This document shows, in pieces, positions 1-8,801 of a DNA stretch of 64,000 bases. This DNA is from Tsukamurella sp. 8F. GTDB lineage: Bacteria; Actinomycetota; Actinomycetes; Mycobacteriales; Mycobacteriaceae. The DNA is taken from NCBI RefSeq assembly GCF_029167375.1, contig NZ_JARFTP010000017.1, positions 1 through 64,000 on the forward strand, given 5' to 3'. The notes under the pieces were generated by a model that did no database searches, had not been told where the DNA came from, and saw nothing but the letters and a program-made list of their open reading frames with translations. The first letter of the stretch is position 1. The number at the start of each line of letters is the position of its first letter. The position numbers were made by a program, and so were the translations under genes.

Positions 1-1
1 C

Positions 2-1534
2 CCCCCCGGCGGGGGGGCGCACGGCGTCGTCACGTGGGTGGGTGAGGACGCTGCGGGCCGCGCGCTGCATCCGGGCGCGCGCGTCACCGACTTGCGCGGC
101 GCATTCGTCGCACCCGGCTTCGTGGATGCGCACGTGCACCTGTCCGCGACAGGCCTGCACCTGCAGGGCTCGACGCTCGGCGCCCCCTCCAAAGCCGCCT
201 CGCTCGAGGCGCTTCGCACGCACGCCGCCGCGACGGACGGCGTGGTGGTCGCCCGCGGCTGGGACCCCGAGCGCTGGGGCGGCGCCGTGCCGACCGTTGC
301 GGACCTCGAGAACGCGGCCCCCGGCCGGCACGTCTACGCCGCGCGGATCGACGAGCACTCGGCGCAGGCCTCGTCCGCGCTGCGCGCCACCGTGCCCCGC
401 CTTGCGACCCTCGACGGCTACCACCCGGAACTGCCGCTCACCGGGGCGGCGCACGACGCCGTCCGTGTCGCCGCGCAGGACGCGCTCTCCGACGCGCAGA
501 TCACCGAGGCGCAGCGTGCCGCCCTGGATGCCGCGGCTGCCGACGGCATCGTCGCCGTGCACGAGTGTTCGGGGCCCGAGATCGCCGGCGCCCGCGATTT
601 CGCGCTACTGGCGGAGCTGGGTCACCCCGTGCACATCCGCCGGTACTGGGGCGAGGCGGTCCGGAGCGCAGCGGACGCTGCAGATCTGCTCGATCGGACG
701 GGGGCCGACGGGCTTGCGGGAGATCTGTTCGTGGACGGCTCGTTCGGATCCCACACCGCGCTGCTGCACGCGCCGTACGCGGACGCCGACACATGCGGCA
801 CCGCTCACCTCGACCAGGATGCGGTGACAGCCCACGTCCTGGCATGTACCGAGGCTCGGATCCAGGCCGGGTTCCACGCGATCGGCGACGCCGCCGTCGC
901 GCGCGTCGTGACCGCGCTGGCAGCCGCGGTCGAGCGCTTCGGGGTGCCCCGGGTGGCGGCGTGCGGCCATCGCATCGAGCACGCGGAGATGGTCACGCCC
1001 GAGCAGGCCGAGAGTCTCGGGGCGTGGGGGGTCCAGGCCAGCATGCAGCCGGGGTTCGACGAGCTGTGGGGCGGCGAGCACGGGATGTACGCGACGCGTC
1101 TCGGGGCGCAGCGCGCCGCGACGCTCAACGACTTCGCACTGCTGGCGCGAAACGCGGTACCGCTCGCGTTCTCGTCCGACTCGCCGGTCACGCCGCTCGG
1201 GGGCTGGGCTGTGGTGCGCGCTGCGACCACGCACCACACACGCGGCAGTGCGGTGTCGCCGCGCGCCGCCTTCGCCGCGGTGACCCGCGGAGCATGGCGT
1301 GCCGGCGGCGTCCGCGACGGTGTGGCGGGCACTCTCGTTCCGGGCGCCCCCGCATCGTTCGCCGTATGGGAGGTCGGAGATCTCGTCGTTCGGGCGCCCT
1401 CCGACGCGGTGCAGCGGTGGTCCACCGACCCGAGGGCGGGCGTGGCGCCGCTGCCGGACCTGTCCGACGGCGCCCCGCTGCCTCGCTGCCTGCGCACCGT
1501 AGTCGCCGGCACCACGGTGTACGAGGCCGGATGA
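2..1534 (+). CDS. Amidohydrolase family protein (YtcJ-like), 5' end outside window
   Basis: Metal-dependent hydrolase of the amidohydrolase superfamily; the substrate cannot be told from sequence. The reading frame is open to the window edge and already reads a typical N-terminal strand (VVTWVGEDA) upstream of the first internal GTG at 38, so the true start lies outside. Visible motifs are the DAHVHLS metal-binding site, HAIGDAAV, RIEHAEM and the late SSDSPVTP aspartate motif, in the order usual for the family. The stop overlaps the lnt start (ATGA), so it is probably cotranscribed with lnt and ppm1. Family call is firm; function is unknown. Confidence 0.85.
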   Translation, partial: PPGGGAHGVVTWVGEDAAGRALHPGARVTDLRGAFVAPGFVDAHVHLSATGLHLQGSTLGAPSKAASLEALRTHAAATDGVVVARGWDPERWGGAVPTVADLENAAPGRHVYAARIDEHSAQASSALRATVPRLATLDGYHPELPLTGAAHDAVRVAAQDALSDAQITEAQRAALDAAAADGIVAVHECSGPEIAGARDFALLAELGHPVHIRRYWGEAVRSAADAADLLDRTGADGLAGDLFVDGSFGSHTALLHAPYADADTCGTAHLDQDAVTAHVLACTEARIQAGFHAIGDAAVARVVTALAAAVERFGVPRVAACGHRIEHAEMVTPEQAESLGAWGVQASMQPGFDELWGGEHGMYATRLGAQRAATLNDFALLARNAVPLAFSSDSPVTPLGGWAVVRAATTHHTRGSAVSPRAAFAAVTRGAWRAGGVRDGVAGTLVPGAPASFAVWEVGDLVVRAPSDAVQRWSTDPRAGVAPLPDLSDGAPLPRCLRTVVAGTTVYEAG

Positions 1535-3150
1535 GGCGCCCGACGGGAGTCGGAGCGGCAGCAGCGGCCGTCCGCGCGGGCGCCGCGATCGTCGCCGGAC
1601 TGCTGCTGTTCTGGTCGTTCCCGCCCGGGCACCTGTGGTGGGCCGCCCCCCTGGGTATGGCGCTCCTGATCGGACTGCTCACGCACCGGCCGACCCGCGC
1701 GCGCTCCGGATTCGGGTACGCATTCCTGACGGGCCTCGGCATGTTCGTCCCGTTGCTGACCTGGATCGACGAGATGGTCGGCGCGCTGCCGTGGCTCGCG
1801 CTCAGCGTCGCGCTCGCCGTGTATTACGGGTTGTTCGGCGCGGTTGCCGTGCGTGTCGGGCGGATCCGCGGCGGACCGGTCTTCGTCGCCGCGACGTGGA
1901 CGGCATGCGAGTGGGCGCGATCTTCGTTCCCGTTCGGCGGATTCCCCTGGGGAAGAATGGCTTTCAGTCAGCCGGATGGACCTTTCCTCGCCCTTGCCCA
2001 CATTCTCGGAGCATCGGGCGTCTCCTTCGCGGTGGCCCTGACCGGCGCCGGTCTCGCCGCCCTGGTGCTGCGGATCCCGCAGGTGCGGGGCCTCCGCCCG
2101 ACCCGCCGTGCGCGCGGCCTCGCCGGCCCAGCCGCGGCCGCCGTCGTGCCCGTGCTCTGCGCAGCGGCCGTGTGGCCGCTCGTGCACGCCCCGCACGGCG
2201 GCGAGCCGACGGCCACCATCGCCGCGATCCAGGGCAACGTCCCCCGCCTCAACCTGGACTTCAGCACGCAGCGTGAAGCCGTCCTGAACAACCACCTCGC
2301 CGAGACTCAACGCCTCGCGGCCGACATCCGGGCCGGCCGCGTCGCGCGGCCCGACGTCGTGATCTGGCCCGAGAACTCGTCGGACATCGCTCCCGAGCAG
2401 GATCCCGACGCGGCCGCCCGGATCTCCGCGGCATCGTTGGCCGTCGGGGCGCCGATACTGGTCGGCACGGTCCACTTCGGGACAGGTGCGGGCGTCTACT
2501 ACAACTCGATGATCATGTGGGATGGGCGCGGTGCGGGGGAGCGGCACGACAAGGCGATCCTCCAGCCGTTCGGCGAGACGATGCCCATGCGTTCCTTCTT
2601 CCGCGTGTTCAGCCACTACGTCGACATCGCCAACAACTTCCATAAGGGGTCGGGCGACGGCGTCGTGCACCCGGGCAGCGGCCCGCGGCCTGGCCTGCCC
2701 ATCGGGGTCGCCACCTGCTACGAGGTCGCATTCGACCGAGCCTTCCAGACCTCGGTGCGTGCGGGAGCGCAGGTGCTCACCGTGCCGACGAACAACGCGA
2801 CCTTCGGCCATACGAACATGACGTACCAACAACTCGGCATGTCCCGGGTCCGCGCCGTCGAGCTGGATCGCGAGGTGGTCGTCGCGGCCACCACCGGGGT
2901 GTCGGCCGTGATCACGCCCGACGGGGGCGTCGCCCGGCAGACCGCCATGTGGACACCCGCCTACCTCGTCACGCAGGCTCCGCTGCGCTCGACGCGAACG
3001 CCCGCATCGCGGCTGGCATGGGCTCCCGACGCCGCCGCGCTCATCGTGGCCCTGTGGGGGTTCGCGGTCGCCGTAGGGCACGATAGGAGATCGGCGCGGA
3101 GAGAAGGACACCCCGCCGCGACACCCGCCGACACAGCCGAGGAAGAGTGA
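1531..3150 (+). CDS. lnt: Apolipoprotein N-acyltransferase
   Basis: Integral membrane enzyme that adds the third acyl chain to the N-terminal cysteine of lipoproteins. The 539-residue protein has an N-terminal half rich in membrane segments (roughly residues 15-180) and a C-terminal nitrilase domain. The expected nitrilase triad is visible as Glu281 (VIWPENSSD), Lys341 ([11 protein letters not shown]) and Cys396 (ATCYEVAF). The ATG at 1531 overlaps the stop of the preceding gene and gives the normal Lnt length; the open frame extends much further upstream but that part is a shadow of the amidohydrolase gene. It overlaps ppm1. In M. tuberculosis Lnt and Ppm1 domains are one protein; here they are two genes. 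Confidence 0.93.
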   Translation: MRRPTGVGAAAAAVRAGAAIVAGLLLFWSFPPGHLWWAAPLGMALLIGLLTHRPTRARSGFGYAFLTGLGMFVPLLTWIDEMVGALPWLALSVALAVYYGLFGAVAVRVGRIRGGPVFVAATWTACEWARSSFPFGGFPWGRMAFSQPDGPFLALAHILGASGVSFAVALTGAGLAALVLRIPQVRGLRPTRRARGLAGPAAAAVVPVLCAAAVWPLVHAPHGGEPTATIAAIQGNVPRLNLDFSTQREAVLNNHLAETQRLAADIRAGRVARPDVVIWPENSSDIAPEQDPDAAARISAASLAVGAPILVGTVHFGTGAGVYYNSMIMWDGRGAGERHDKAILQPFGETMPMRSFFRVFSHYVDIANNFHKGSGDGVVHPGSGPRPGLPIGVATCYEVAFDRAFQTSVRAGAQVLTVPTNNATFGHTNMTYQQLGMSRVRAVELDREVVVAATTGVSAVITPDGGVARQTAMWTPAYLVTQAPLRSTRTPASRLAWAPDAAALIVALWGFAVAVGHDRRSARREGHPAATPADTAEEE

Positions 3151-3920
3151 TGAGCCCCACCGACCTGCCGCCGTCATCGAAGACGCTGGTGATCATCCCG
3201 ACGTATGACGAGCTGGAGAATCTGCCGCTCATCGTCGGACGTCTCCACCGCGCGCAGCCCGGGGCGGACGTGCTCGTAGTCGACGACAACAGCCCCGACG
3301 GCACGGGCGAGAAGGCCGATGAGATGGCCGCGGCGGACGAGCGGATCCACGTTCTGCACCGCACGGAGAAGAACGGGCTCGGCGGCGCGTACATCGCCGG
3401 CTTCCGGTGGGCGCTCGCTCGCGACTACACCGTGATCGTCGAGATGGACGCCGACGGCTCGCACGCGCCAGAGCAGCTCGACCGGCTCCTGCGTGCGATC
3501 GACGACGGTGCCGACCTGGTACTCGGCTCGCGCTATGTTCCGGGCGGCAACACAGTGAACTGGCCCCTCAAGCGTCAGCTCATCTCGCGCGGCGGCAACG
3601 TGTACAGCCAGCTCGCGCTCGGAGTCCGTATCCGCGATATCACGGGTGGCTACCGCGCGTTCCGTCGCGAGGTGCTCGCCGCCCTCTCGCTCGAGACGGT
3701 TGCGTCGGCCGGCTACTGCTTCCAGATCGATCTCGCGTGGCGGGCGCTGCAACTCGGCTTCCGGGTCGAGGAGGTGCCGATCACCTTCGTCGAACGGGTC
3801 ATCGGCGAGTCCAAGATGAGCGGATCCATCGTCAAGGAGGCGGCGCTCAACGTGCCCCGCTGGGGCTTCGAGGGACGCCGCCGAAAGCTGCGCCACTACC
3901 TGGACTCCCGCAAACACTGA
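3150..3920 (+). CDS. ppm1: Polyprenol-phosphate mannosyltransferase
   Basis: GT2-family glycosyltransferase that makes polyprenyl-phosphate-mannose from GDP-mannose, the mannose donor for lipomannan, lipoarabinomannan and glycoprotein synthesis. The 256-residue protein starts with the nucleotide-binding strand [13 protein letters not shown], then [13 protein letters not shown], and has the metal-binding DADGSH at residues 100-105. The length is that of a stand-alone catalytic domain with no membrane anchor. The ATG at 3150 shares its A with the lnt stop (TGATG); a GTG three bases upstream is an alternative. Translational coupling to lnt and convergence with rbpA match the mycobacterial gene order. 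Confidence 0.93.
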   Translation: MSPTDLPPSSKTLVIIPTYDELENLPLIVGRLHRAQPGADVLVVDDNSPDGTGEKADEMAAADERIHVLHRTEKNGLGGAYIAGFRWALARDYTVIVEMDADGSHAPEQLDRLLRAIDDGADLVLGSRYVPGGNTVNWPLKRQLISRGGNVYSQLALGVRIRDITGGYRAFRREVLAALSLETVASAGYCFQIDLAWRALQLGFRVEEVPITFVERVIGESKMSGSIVKEAALNVPRWGFEGRRRKLRHYLDSRKH

Positions 3921-3936
3921 GCAGCAGGCCGCGCTG

Positions 3937-3986
3937 AACGACAGAAGGACCCCGCCTCGCGAACGAGGTGAGGTCCTTCTGTCGTT
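3937..3986. terminator. Bidirectional terminator between ppm1 and rbpA
   Basis: Perfect 15-bp inverted repeat (AACGACAGAAGGACC at 3937-3951 against 3972-3986) with a 20-nt loop, sitting between the convergent ends of ppm1 and rbpA. Its position and perfect arms suggest it ends transcription from both sides. Confidence 0.75.
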
Positions 3987-3990
3987 GTCG

Positions 3991-4326
3991 TTACTTGCCG
4001 CGACGGGCGCGCAGGAGGTCGAGGCGCTCCTTGAGCAACTCCTCCAGCTCGCCCTCGCTGCGCCGCTCCAGCAGCATGTCCCAGTGCGTGCGCGGCGGCT
4101 TGGTCTTCTTCTCCTCCTGGACGACACCGTCGATCAGGGTGCCCTCCAGTCCGTTCTTGCACAGCCAGGTACCCGGAATCTCCGCGTCGTCGGCGAAGGG
4201 GACGTCGAACTCCTCGCCGTTGTCGGTGCGGTACCTGGCGATTCGGCGTGGGGCCAGGTCGTGGTCCCGGTCCGTCTCGTAACTCACGGCGCCCAGACGG
4301 CTGCCTCGCAACACTCGATCTGCCAT
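3991..4326 (-). CDS. rbpA: RNA polymerase-binding protein RbpA
   Basis: Small essential actinobacterial transcription factor that binds the primary sigma factor and RNA polymerase and stabilises the open promoter complex. The 111-residue protein begins MADRVLRGSRLG and has the basic linker, the central RbpA core (RTDNGEEFDVPFADDAEIP, GTWLCKNG) and the C-terminal sigma-interaction helices (RTHWDMLLERRS, ELEELLKERL). Length and motifs match the family closely. Convergent with ppm1, as in mycobacteria. Confidence 0.95.
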   Translation of the reverse strand: MADRVLRGSRLGAVSYETDRDHDLAPRRIARYRTDNGEEFDVPFADDAEIPGTWLCKNGLEGTLIDGVVQEEKKTKPPRTHWDMLLERRSEGELEELLKERLDLLRARRGK

Positions 4327-4438
4327 GTATGTCCCAACCTCTCCCCGGGCCGACGTTCCCGGGCACGCTCTACAACAGCGATACGACGCGCGGTGTTCCC
4401 GCGCAAACCTTCACAACAATACCGGTTACCCTCGTCGC

Positions 4439-4777
4439 ATGCCCACGACCACCGCCCGGCGCCGCACCGCCGTCTGCGCGTGGTGTGGCCGCGAGGTCGT
4501 GTCCGAGGGGCCGGGCCGCACCCGGAAGTACTGCAAGCGGTCGTGCAGGCAGCGAGCCTACGAGAGCCGCGCAGCCCTCGCCGGGACACCGCTGCCCGCG
4601 GACTCCGTCGTGCTGTCGGCTCAAGAGGCCGAATCGCTCTCGGAGCGGATGTTCGAGGTGCGCTGCGCCGCGGAGGACGTGCAGACGGCGGTAGCCGAGG
4701 GCGCGTCGCCGGGGGAGCTCGAGCTCCTGTGCGCCCGCCTGGTGGACACTGCGCGATCGGCCGAACGCATCCGCTGA
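4439..4777 (+). CDS. Small Cys-rich (zinc-ribbon-like) actinobacterial protein
   Basis: A 112-residue protein of unknown function. Its N-terminal third carries CAWCG and, about 20 residues on, RKYCKRSCRQRAYESR, a C-x2-C...C-x3-C arrangement that looks like a small zinc site with basic residues able to touch nucleic acid; the rest is acidic and helical. I take the ATG at 4439 because the upstream part of the frame overlaps the rbpA promoter and is of low quality. No Shine-Dalgarno sequence is evident, so a leaderless mRNA is possible. Divergent from rbpA, with a 112-bp shared upstream region. Confidence 0.7.
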   Translation: MPTTTARRRTAVCAWCGREVVSEGPGRTRKYCKRSCRQRAYESRAALAGTPLPADSVVLSAQEAESLSERMFEVRCAAEDVQTAVAEGASPGELELLCARLVDTARSAERIR

Positions 4778-4822
4778 GCCCCCCTGGAGCACCCTGCCGT
4801 CGCCGACCGCCCGTTCACTACT

Positions 4823-5653
4823 GTGGTCGCCGTGCCCGTCTCGCCGCTCCGTCCCACCCGCCTGCTGCTCGCCGTCGCCGCCGTCGCCGCCGGCGTCGCG
4901 CTGAGCTCGTGCGCGGCGGGCCAATCGCCCAGGATCCCGTCGCCGGCCCCACTGCCGCCGGCACCGACCGCGTTGCCGGCGGGTTGGCAGGAGACCCCGG
5001 TGACGGTGAAGGCACCGTCGGGCACGGATGCGGGGGTGTGGCTACACCCCGGCGACACTTCGGTGCCACGCGCCGCCGCCGTGCTCATCGGCCCGACGGG
5101 GTCCGACCCGAGTGGCGGCGCGTCGCGCGGTGTCGCGGTCGTCCTCGCGCACGACGGCGTCCCCACACTCCGTGTCGGCGGGCCGCCCGCACCCGTCGCG
5201 TACGCCGACCGACTCGCGCAGGCGACTGCCGCCGCGAACGACCTGGCCGGGCGCCCCGGGGTGAGCAGGGGCCGGCTGCTCGCGGTCGGGCAGGGCGACG
5301 GTGCGCCGATCGCTGCGGGGCTCGCGGGAGCAGGCAACCCCGCCGTGAAGGGAACGGCGCTGCTCGAGCCGCAGCTCGCACCCCCGACGGTGACCGGCGT
5401 CCCGCCCGCGGTCCAGCTGTCGCTCGGCCTGCCGCGGAACAGCCACAACCTCATCACCTGCTCCGACTCGGATCCGACTGTGCACTGCGGCGACGTACAG
5501 GGCCTGGTCGACACGATGGGCGGGACGCACCCCAACTACGTGCAGCTCTCGGGCGTCGATGCCGATCTGGCGGCTGTGCCGCCCGGCGGCGGCCAGCGTG
5601 CACTGTCTCCGGAGCTCGCGGTCTCCATCGGCACCTGGGTCTCGATGCAGTGA
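4823..5653 (+). CDS. Predicted lipoprotein with alpha/beta-hydrolase-like body
   Basis: Secreted, membrane-anchored protein of unknown function. A hydrophobic signal (RLLLAVAAVAAGVALSSC) ends in a lipobox cysteine, followed by a Pro/Ala-rich linker. The rest resembles an alpha/beta-hydrolase fold with GQGDGAP where a nucleophile elbow would be, so the usual GxSxG serine is not seen and catalysis is doubtful. Start may be GTG 4823 or GTG 4832. The stop overlaps the start of the CPBP protease gene, so the two are probably cotranscribed. Confidence 0.65.
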   Translation: MVAVPVSPLRPTRLLLAVAAVAAGVALSSCAAGQSPRIPSPAPLPPAPTALPAGWQETPVTVKAPSGTDAGVWLHPGDTSVPRAAAVLIGPTGSDPSGGASRGVAVVLAHDGVPTLRVGGPPAPVAYADRLAQATAAANDLAGRPGVSRGRLLAVGQGDGAPIAAGLAGAGNPAVKGTALLEPQLAPPTVTGVPPAVQLSLGLPRNSHNLITCSDSDPTVHCGDVQGLVDTMGGTHPNYVQLSGVDADLAAVPPGGGQRALSPELAVSIGTWVSMQ

Positions 5654-6261
5654 ATCGTTCCGGGGCTCTCGCCGCGTTCGCCGCAGGGGCGGGCGCGGCG
5701 GTGGCGTGGAACAACGCGGTCCTGCCGCGGCTGCGGCGCGGCTCTGTCGGCCGCGCCATGGCCACGGGCGCATTCGGTGTCGGCACGGCAGCGGCGGTGC
5801 GCGTACGGGCGCACCGGCCGGCGGGGCGCGTGACGACGGTGATCGCCCTCGCCGCCGGAGCCGCGGCCGGCGCCTGGGGCCTGGCGCGGGTCCAGCCGGT
5901 GACGCGCGAACCGCATACGGGATCGGCGGCGCGGGCGCGTTGGGTGCTCGTGGAGATTCCGTTCGGGACGGCACTTGCGGAGGAGACGTTGTTCCGCGGC
6001 GCGCTGGCGCCTGCGGCGTGTGCCGCCCTCGGCCCGCGCGCCGGGGCGCTCTCGTCCGCGGCGGTGTTCGGGCTGTGGCATGTCGGTGCGGCCCGCGCCG
6101 CGGATTCGTCGCCCGCGGCGACGGTCGCCGCCACCGCTGCCGCGGGGCTGGGGTTGTGGTGGCTCACTGTGCGCACTGGGCGGCTGTGGCCGGCTTTCGC
6201 AGTGCACACGATCGTGAATTCTGCGGGCGCCTTGCTCACACGCTCCTCAGAATCGGTGTGA
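5650..6261 (+). CDS. CPBP-family intramembrane metalloprotease
   Basis: Membrane protein of the CPBP (CAAX protease/bacteriocin-processing) family, predicted to cut substrates within the membrane. The 203-residue protein shows the family motifs in order: EETLFRG (EExxxR), FGLWHVG, and HTIVN near the C-terminus, within several hydrophobic segments. The GTG start at 5650 overlaps the TGA stop of the preceding lipoprotein gene, indicating translational coupling. The natural substrate is unknown; CPBP proteins often process small peptides or membrane proteins. Confidence 0.82.
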   Translation: MNRSGALAAFAAGAGAAVAWNNAVLPRLRRGSVGRAMATGAFGVGTAAAVRVRAHRPAGRVTTVIALAAGAAAGAWGLARVQPVTREPHTGSAARARWVLVEIPFGTALAEETLFRGALAPAACAALGPRAGALSSAAVFGLWHVGAARAADSSPAATVAATAAAGLGLWWLTVRTGRLWPAFAVHTIVNSAGALLTRSSESV

Positions 6262-6285
6262 CTAGAGTGACTAGAGTTTCTAGAG
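6259..6285. repeat. Three 9-bp direct repeats at the CPBP gene end
   Basis: TGACTAGAG, TGACTAGAG and TTTCTAGAG follow each other without gaps; the first contains the stop codon of the CPBP gene. They mark the left edge of an AT-rich intergenic segment. Confidence 0.6.
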
Positions 6286-6518
6286 TTGTCGGTGTTTTTA
6301 CTCTCGAGATCAATTTCTTCTCTTACATTCACCAATTGATCGCAAAAACAGCAGGTGGGTGGCATGTTTTCAGAAAACGCAACCACTCTTTCGATTTCTG
6401 AGATTTCTTAATACGTGGCATCATGTGGTGAGCGCACTCGTCAGGCGCGAGAGGTCGTGTGCATTCTGGAATTCTCCGGGAACGCAACGACTGCACAACG
6501 TTTCTATGAGGAGTACAG
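6262..6518 (+). promoter_or_regulatory. AT-rich leader/promoter region of the L,D-transpeptidase gene
   Basis: A 257-bp segment whose base composition is visibly more AT-rich than its neighbours. It starts with the 9-bp repeats, contains runs such as GTTTTTACTC and GATTTCTTAATACG and a small hairpin (GTTTTCAGAAAAC), and ends with a good ribosome binding site (GAGGAG) before the ATG at 6519. It should hold the promoter of the transpeptidase gene and a long 5' leader. I could not match it to a known riboswitch class. Confidence 0.5.
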
Positions 6519-7088
6519 ATGACCGCCATGATCGCCGGACGGCGCGGCACGGCCCGCATGGGCGCCGCTGTCACCGCGACCGCGTTGGCCTTCAGCCTCG
6601 CGACCGGCGTGGCGGCAGCCAAACCGGCCGCCGCTGCCCAGGACACGACACCCCCGGTTGCGACCAAGACCGGTTGGGTCGCCCTCGCGGACGACGCGAG
6701 CCACCAGATGACCGTCTGGCACAACGGCGAGGTAGTGCGGAAGATGCCCATCTCGATGGGCAGCGCGAAGCACCCGACCCCCAACGGCACGTACTACACC
6801 ATGGAGAAGTACAGCCACATGGTGATGTCGTCGGCCACGTACGGTGTGCCCGTGAACTCGGCCGAGGGATATGAGACCCCGGTCGATTGGGCCACCCGGA
6901 TGTCGTGGAGCGGCATCTTCGTCCACGCGGCACCGTGGTCGGTGGCACAGCAGGGCTACAGCAACGTGAGCCACGGCTGCATCAACGTCAGCACGTCCAA
7001 CGGCAAGTTCATCTACGACAACTTCCCGTCCGGCACACCGATCGTCGTGCGCGGCACATCGGGCGGCACGTACGTCCCCGGCAGCTGA
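6519..7088 (+). CDS. Secreted L,D-transpeptidase (YkuD domain)
   Basis: Exported cell-wall enzyme forming 3-3 peptidoglycan cross-links, or attaching proteins to peptidoglycan. The 189-residue protein has an Ala-rich signal peptide (residues 1 to about 40) and a YkuD domain (about 52-182). The catalytic motif SHGCINVS supplies Cys154 and His152, with His136 (FVHAAPW) upstream. It lacks the Ig-like domains of the larger mycobacterial Ldt proteins. The start is supported by GAGGAG nine bases upstream. It stands alone, followed by a strong terminator. Confidence 0.92.
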   Translation: MTAMIAGRRGTARMGAAVTATALAFSLATGVAAAKPAAAAQDTTPPVATKTGWVALADDASHQMTVWHNGEVVRKMPISMGSAKHPTPNGTYYTMEKYSHMVMSSATYGVPVNSAEGYETPVDWATRMSWSGIFVHAAPWSVAQQGYSNVSHGCINVSTSNGKFIYDNFPSGTPIVVRGTSGGTYVPGS

Positions 7089-7101
7089 ACCCGAGACCCG
7101 A

Positions 7102-7144
7102 ACGCGTAGGGCCCCGCTCCTTCGAGGAGCGGGGCCCTACGCGT
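7102..7144. terminator. Strong bidirectional terminator
   Basis: Perfect 20-bp inverted repeat (7102-7121 with 7125-7144) around a 3-nt loop, GC-rich in the centre (GGGCCCCGCTCC). It separates the convergent L,D-transpeptidase and monooxygenase genes. Confidence 0.88.
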
Positions 7145-7172
7145 AGTGAAGAGGCCCGGTCGAGGTGTGCGC

Positions 7173-8675
7173 CTAAGCGGTCGCCACCGCGTCGTCCTGC
7201 TCGTCGGCGGCTGAGGCCGAGAGCGTGCTGAACTCGATCGAGTCGTCGACCTTCGAACGCTGGTACTCCAGGGCGTCGAGGTAGTAGTTGTTGCGGATGC
7301 GCCACGGCGACTGGGGAGCGGCCTTGGGCATCGCGTTGGGCGAGCGCTTCACGTAGCCCGACTCGAGGTCGAGCGCGGGGAGCTCCTCGAGTTCGGCGCC
7401 TCCAGTGGTGGGCACGGCATTGGTGTAGCCGTGCTCCTTCATATGTCCGAGCAGACGCGCGATCGCACGGGCCGAGATATCCGCGCGCAGTGTCCACGAC
7501 GCGTTGGTGTAGCCGATGATGAACGCGAAGTTCGGAATGCCCGACAGCATGTGGCCTCGGTATGCGAAGTGATCGTGCGGTGCCGTCGACTCGCCGTCGA
7601 TGCTCAGCTGGATCCCGCCGAACGCCTGGAGCGCCAGGCCGGTCGCCGTGATCACGATGTCCGCCTCGAGCTCACGCCCCGAGGTCAAGGCGATCCCCTT
7701 CTCGGTGAAGTGATCGATGGTGTCGGTGACGATCTCGGCCTTACCGGTACGCAGCGTCTTGAACAGATCACCGTTGGGGACAACGCAGAGGCGCTGGTCC
7801 CACGGCTTGTACCGCGGCTTGAAGTGCACGTCGACCTCGTAGCCCTTCGGCAACTGCGCCTTCGCGCTCGCCCGCAGCACCTTGCGCGAGAGCTCCGGGA
7901 ACTGACGGCACAACAGGTACGACCCGATCAACACGACCGAGTTCCGGTAACGGATCAGGTTGTGCGCGATACCGTCCGGCAGCACGGTCTGCAAGGTCTT
8001 GGTGAGGGGGTACTCGCTCGGAAGCGAGGAGACGTAGGTGGGGGAGCGCTGCAGCATCGTGATGTGCTCGACCTCGTCGGCCATCGCCGGCACAAGGGTG
8101 ATGGCCGTCGCACCGGAGCCGATGACGACGACCTTCTTGCCGGCGTAGTCGAGATCCTCGGGCCAGAACTGCGGGTGCACGACCGTGCCCTGGTAGTCCC
8201 CGATTCCCGGGAACTCGGGCTCGTACCCCTGGTCGTAGTTGTAGTAACCGGTACAGCCGATCAGGAAGCGCGTCGTGTAGGTGAGCTCCTCACCGCCACG
8301 TTCGGCACGCACGGTCCAGAGGTCCGTCGCAGTGTCGAAATCGGCGGACAGGACCTTGGTGCCGAATGAGATGTGACGGTCGATGCCGAACTTGGATGCG
8401 GCCTTCTCGATGTAGGCCTTGATCTCCGGACCCGATGCGAGCGTCTTGCTGCCGTCCCAGGGAAGGAACGGGTAGCTGAGGGTGAAGATGTCCGAGTCGG
8501 ACCGGATGCCGGGGTACTTGAACAGGTCCCAGGTCCCGCCCATCTCATCGCGACGGTCGAGGATCGTGTAGCTCAACTCGGGTTGCGTACTGGACACGCG
8601 ATATGCGGTGTCGATGCCGGCGAGGCCGGCGCCGACGATCAGTACATCCTGGTAGGTCGCGTCGGGGTTGGCCAC
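7173..8675 (-). CDS. EthA-like FAD-containing Baeyer-Villiger monooxygenase
   Basis: NADPH- and FAD-dependent monooxygenase that inserts oxygen next to a ketone or oxidises sulfur compounds; M. tuberculosis EthA activates ethionamide. The 500-residue protein begins with the FAD site VGAGLAGID, then RRDEMGGTWDLFKYPGIRSDSD, the HPQFWPEDLDY segment in place of the usual fingerprint, a second dinucleotide site VIGSGATA, and YTNASWTLRAD near the C-terminus. All are close to EthA. The physiological substrate is unknown. It is transcribed alone toward the terminator at 7102-7144. The 126-bp upstream gap contains GTGTACATCGCACAC, a possible regulator site. Confidence 0.85.
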   Translation of the reverse strand: MANPDATYQDVLIVGAGLAGIDTAYRVSSTQPELSYTILDRRDEMGGTWDLFKYPGIRSDSDIFTLSYPFLPWDGSKTLASGPEIKAYIEKAASKFGIDRHISFGTKVLSADFDTATDLWTVRAERGGEELTYTTRFLIGCTGYYNYDQGYEPEFPGIGDYQGTVVHPQFWPEDLDYAGKKVVVIGSGATAITLVPAMADEVEHITMLQRSPTYVSSLPSEYPLTKTLQTVLPDGIAHNLIRYRNSVVLIGSYLLCRQFPELSRKVLRASAKAQLPKGYEVDVHFKPRYKPWDQRLCVVPNGDLFKTLRTGKAEIVTDTIDHFTEKGIALTSGRELEADIVITATGLALQAFGGIQLSIDGESTAPHDHFAYRGHMLSGIPNFAFIIGYTNASWTLRADISARAIARLLGHMKEHGYTNAVPTTGGAELEELPALDLESGYVKRSPNAMPKAAPQSPWRIRNNYYLDALEYQRSKVDDSIEFSTLSASAADEQDDAVATA

Positions 8676-8801
8676 GGAGCCTCCTTGCTTCGGGGTCTGC
8701 TGCTCTCGCAGGGCTGGTTACTGAGAGCTATTCAATAGCGCTTTTGCAGGCTAGTGTACATCGCACACTCGCCGCGGTGATAGAGATCCATCGAAGTCCT
8801 T

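Noticed and set aside
565..1530. Very long open frame running into lnt from upstream
   Set aside because: The part before 1531 is a shadow of the amidohydrolase gene in another frame, rich in Arg; the ATG at 1531 gives normal Lnt length and couples to the upstream stop.
805..3177. 790-codon open frame on the minus strand across amidohydrolase and lnt
   Set aside because: Antisense shadow caused by high third-position GC; its translation is rich in Arg, Gly, Pro and His with no recognisable domain.
6262..6518. Known riboswitch (for example ydaO/c-di-AMP type) upstream of the L,D-transpeptidase
   Set aside because: Expected because such leaders precede wall enzymes in actinobacteria, but I could not find the conserved core bases by eye; kept only as an unexplained AT-rich leader.
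7102..7144. Fourth member of the long palindrome family
   Set aside because: It is a perfect stem at a gene end, but its arms (ACGCGTAGGGCCCCGCTCC) do not share the CCCTARTA...CGC pattern; treated as an ordinary terminator.
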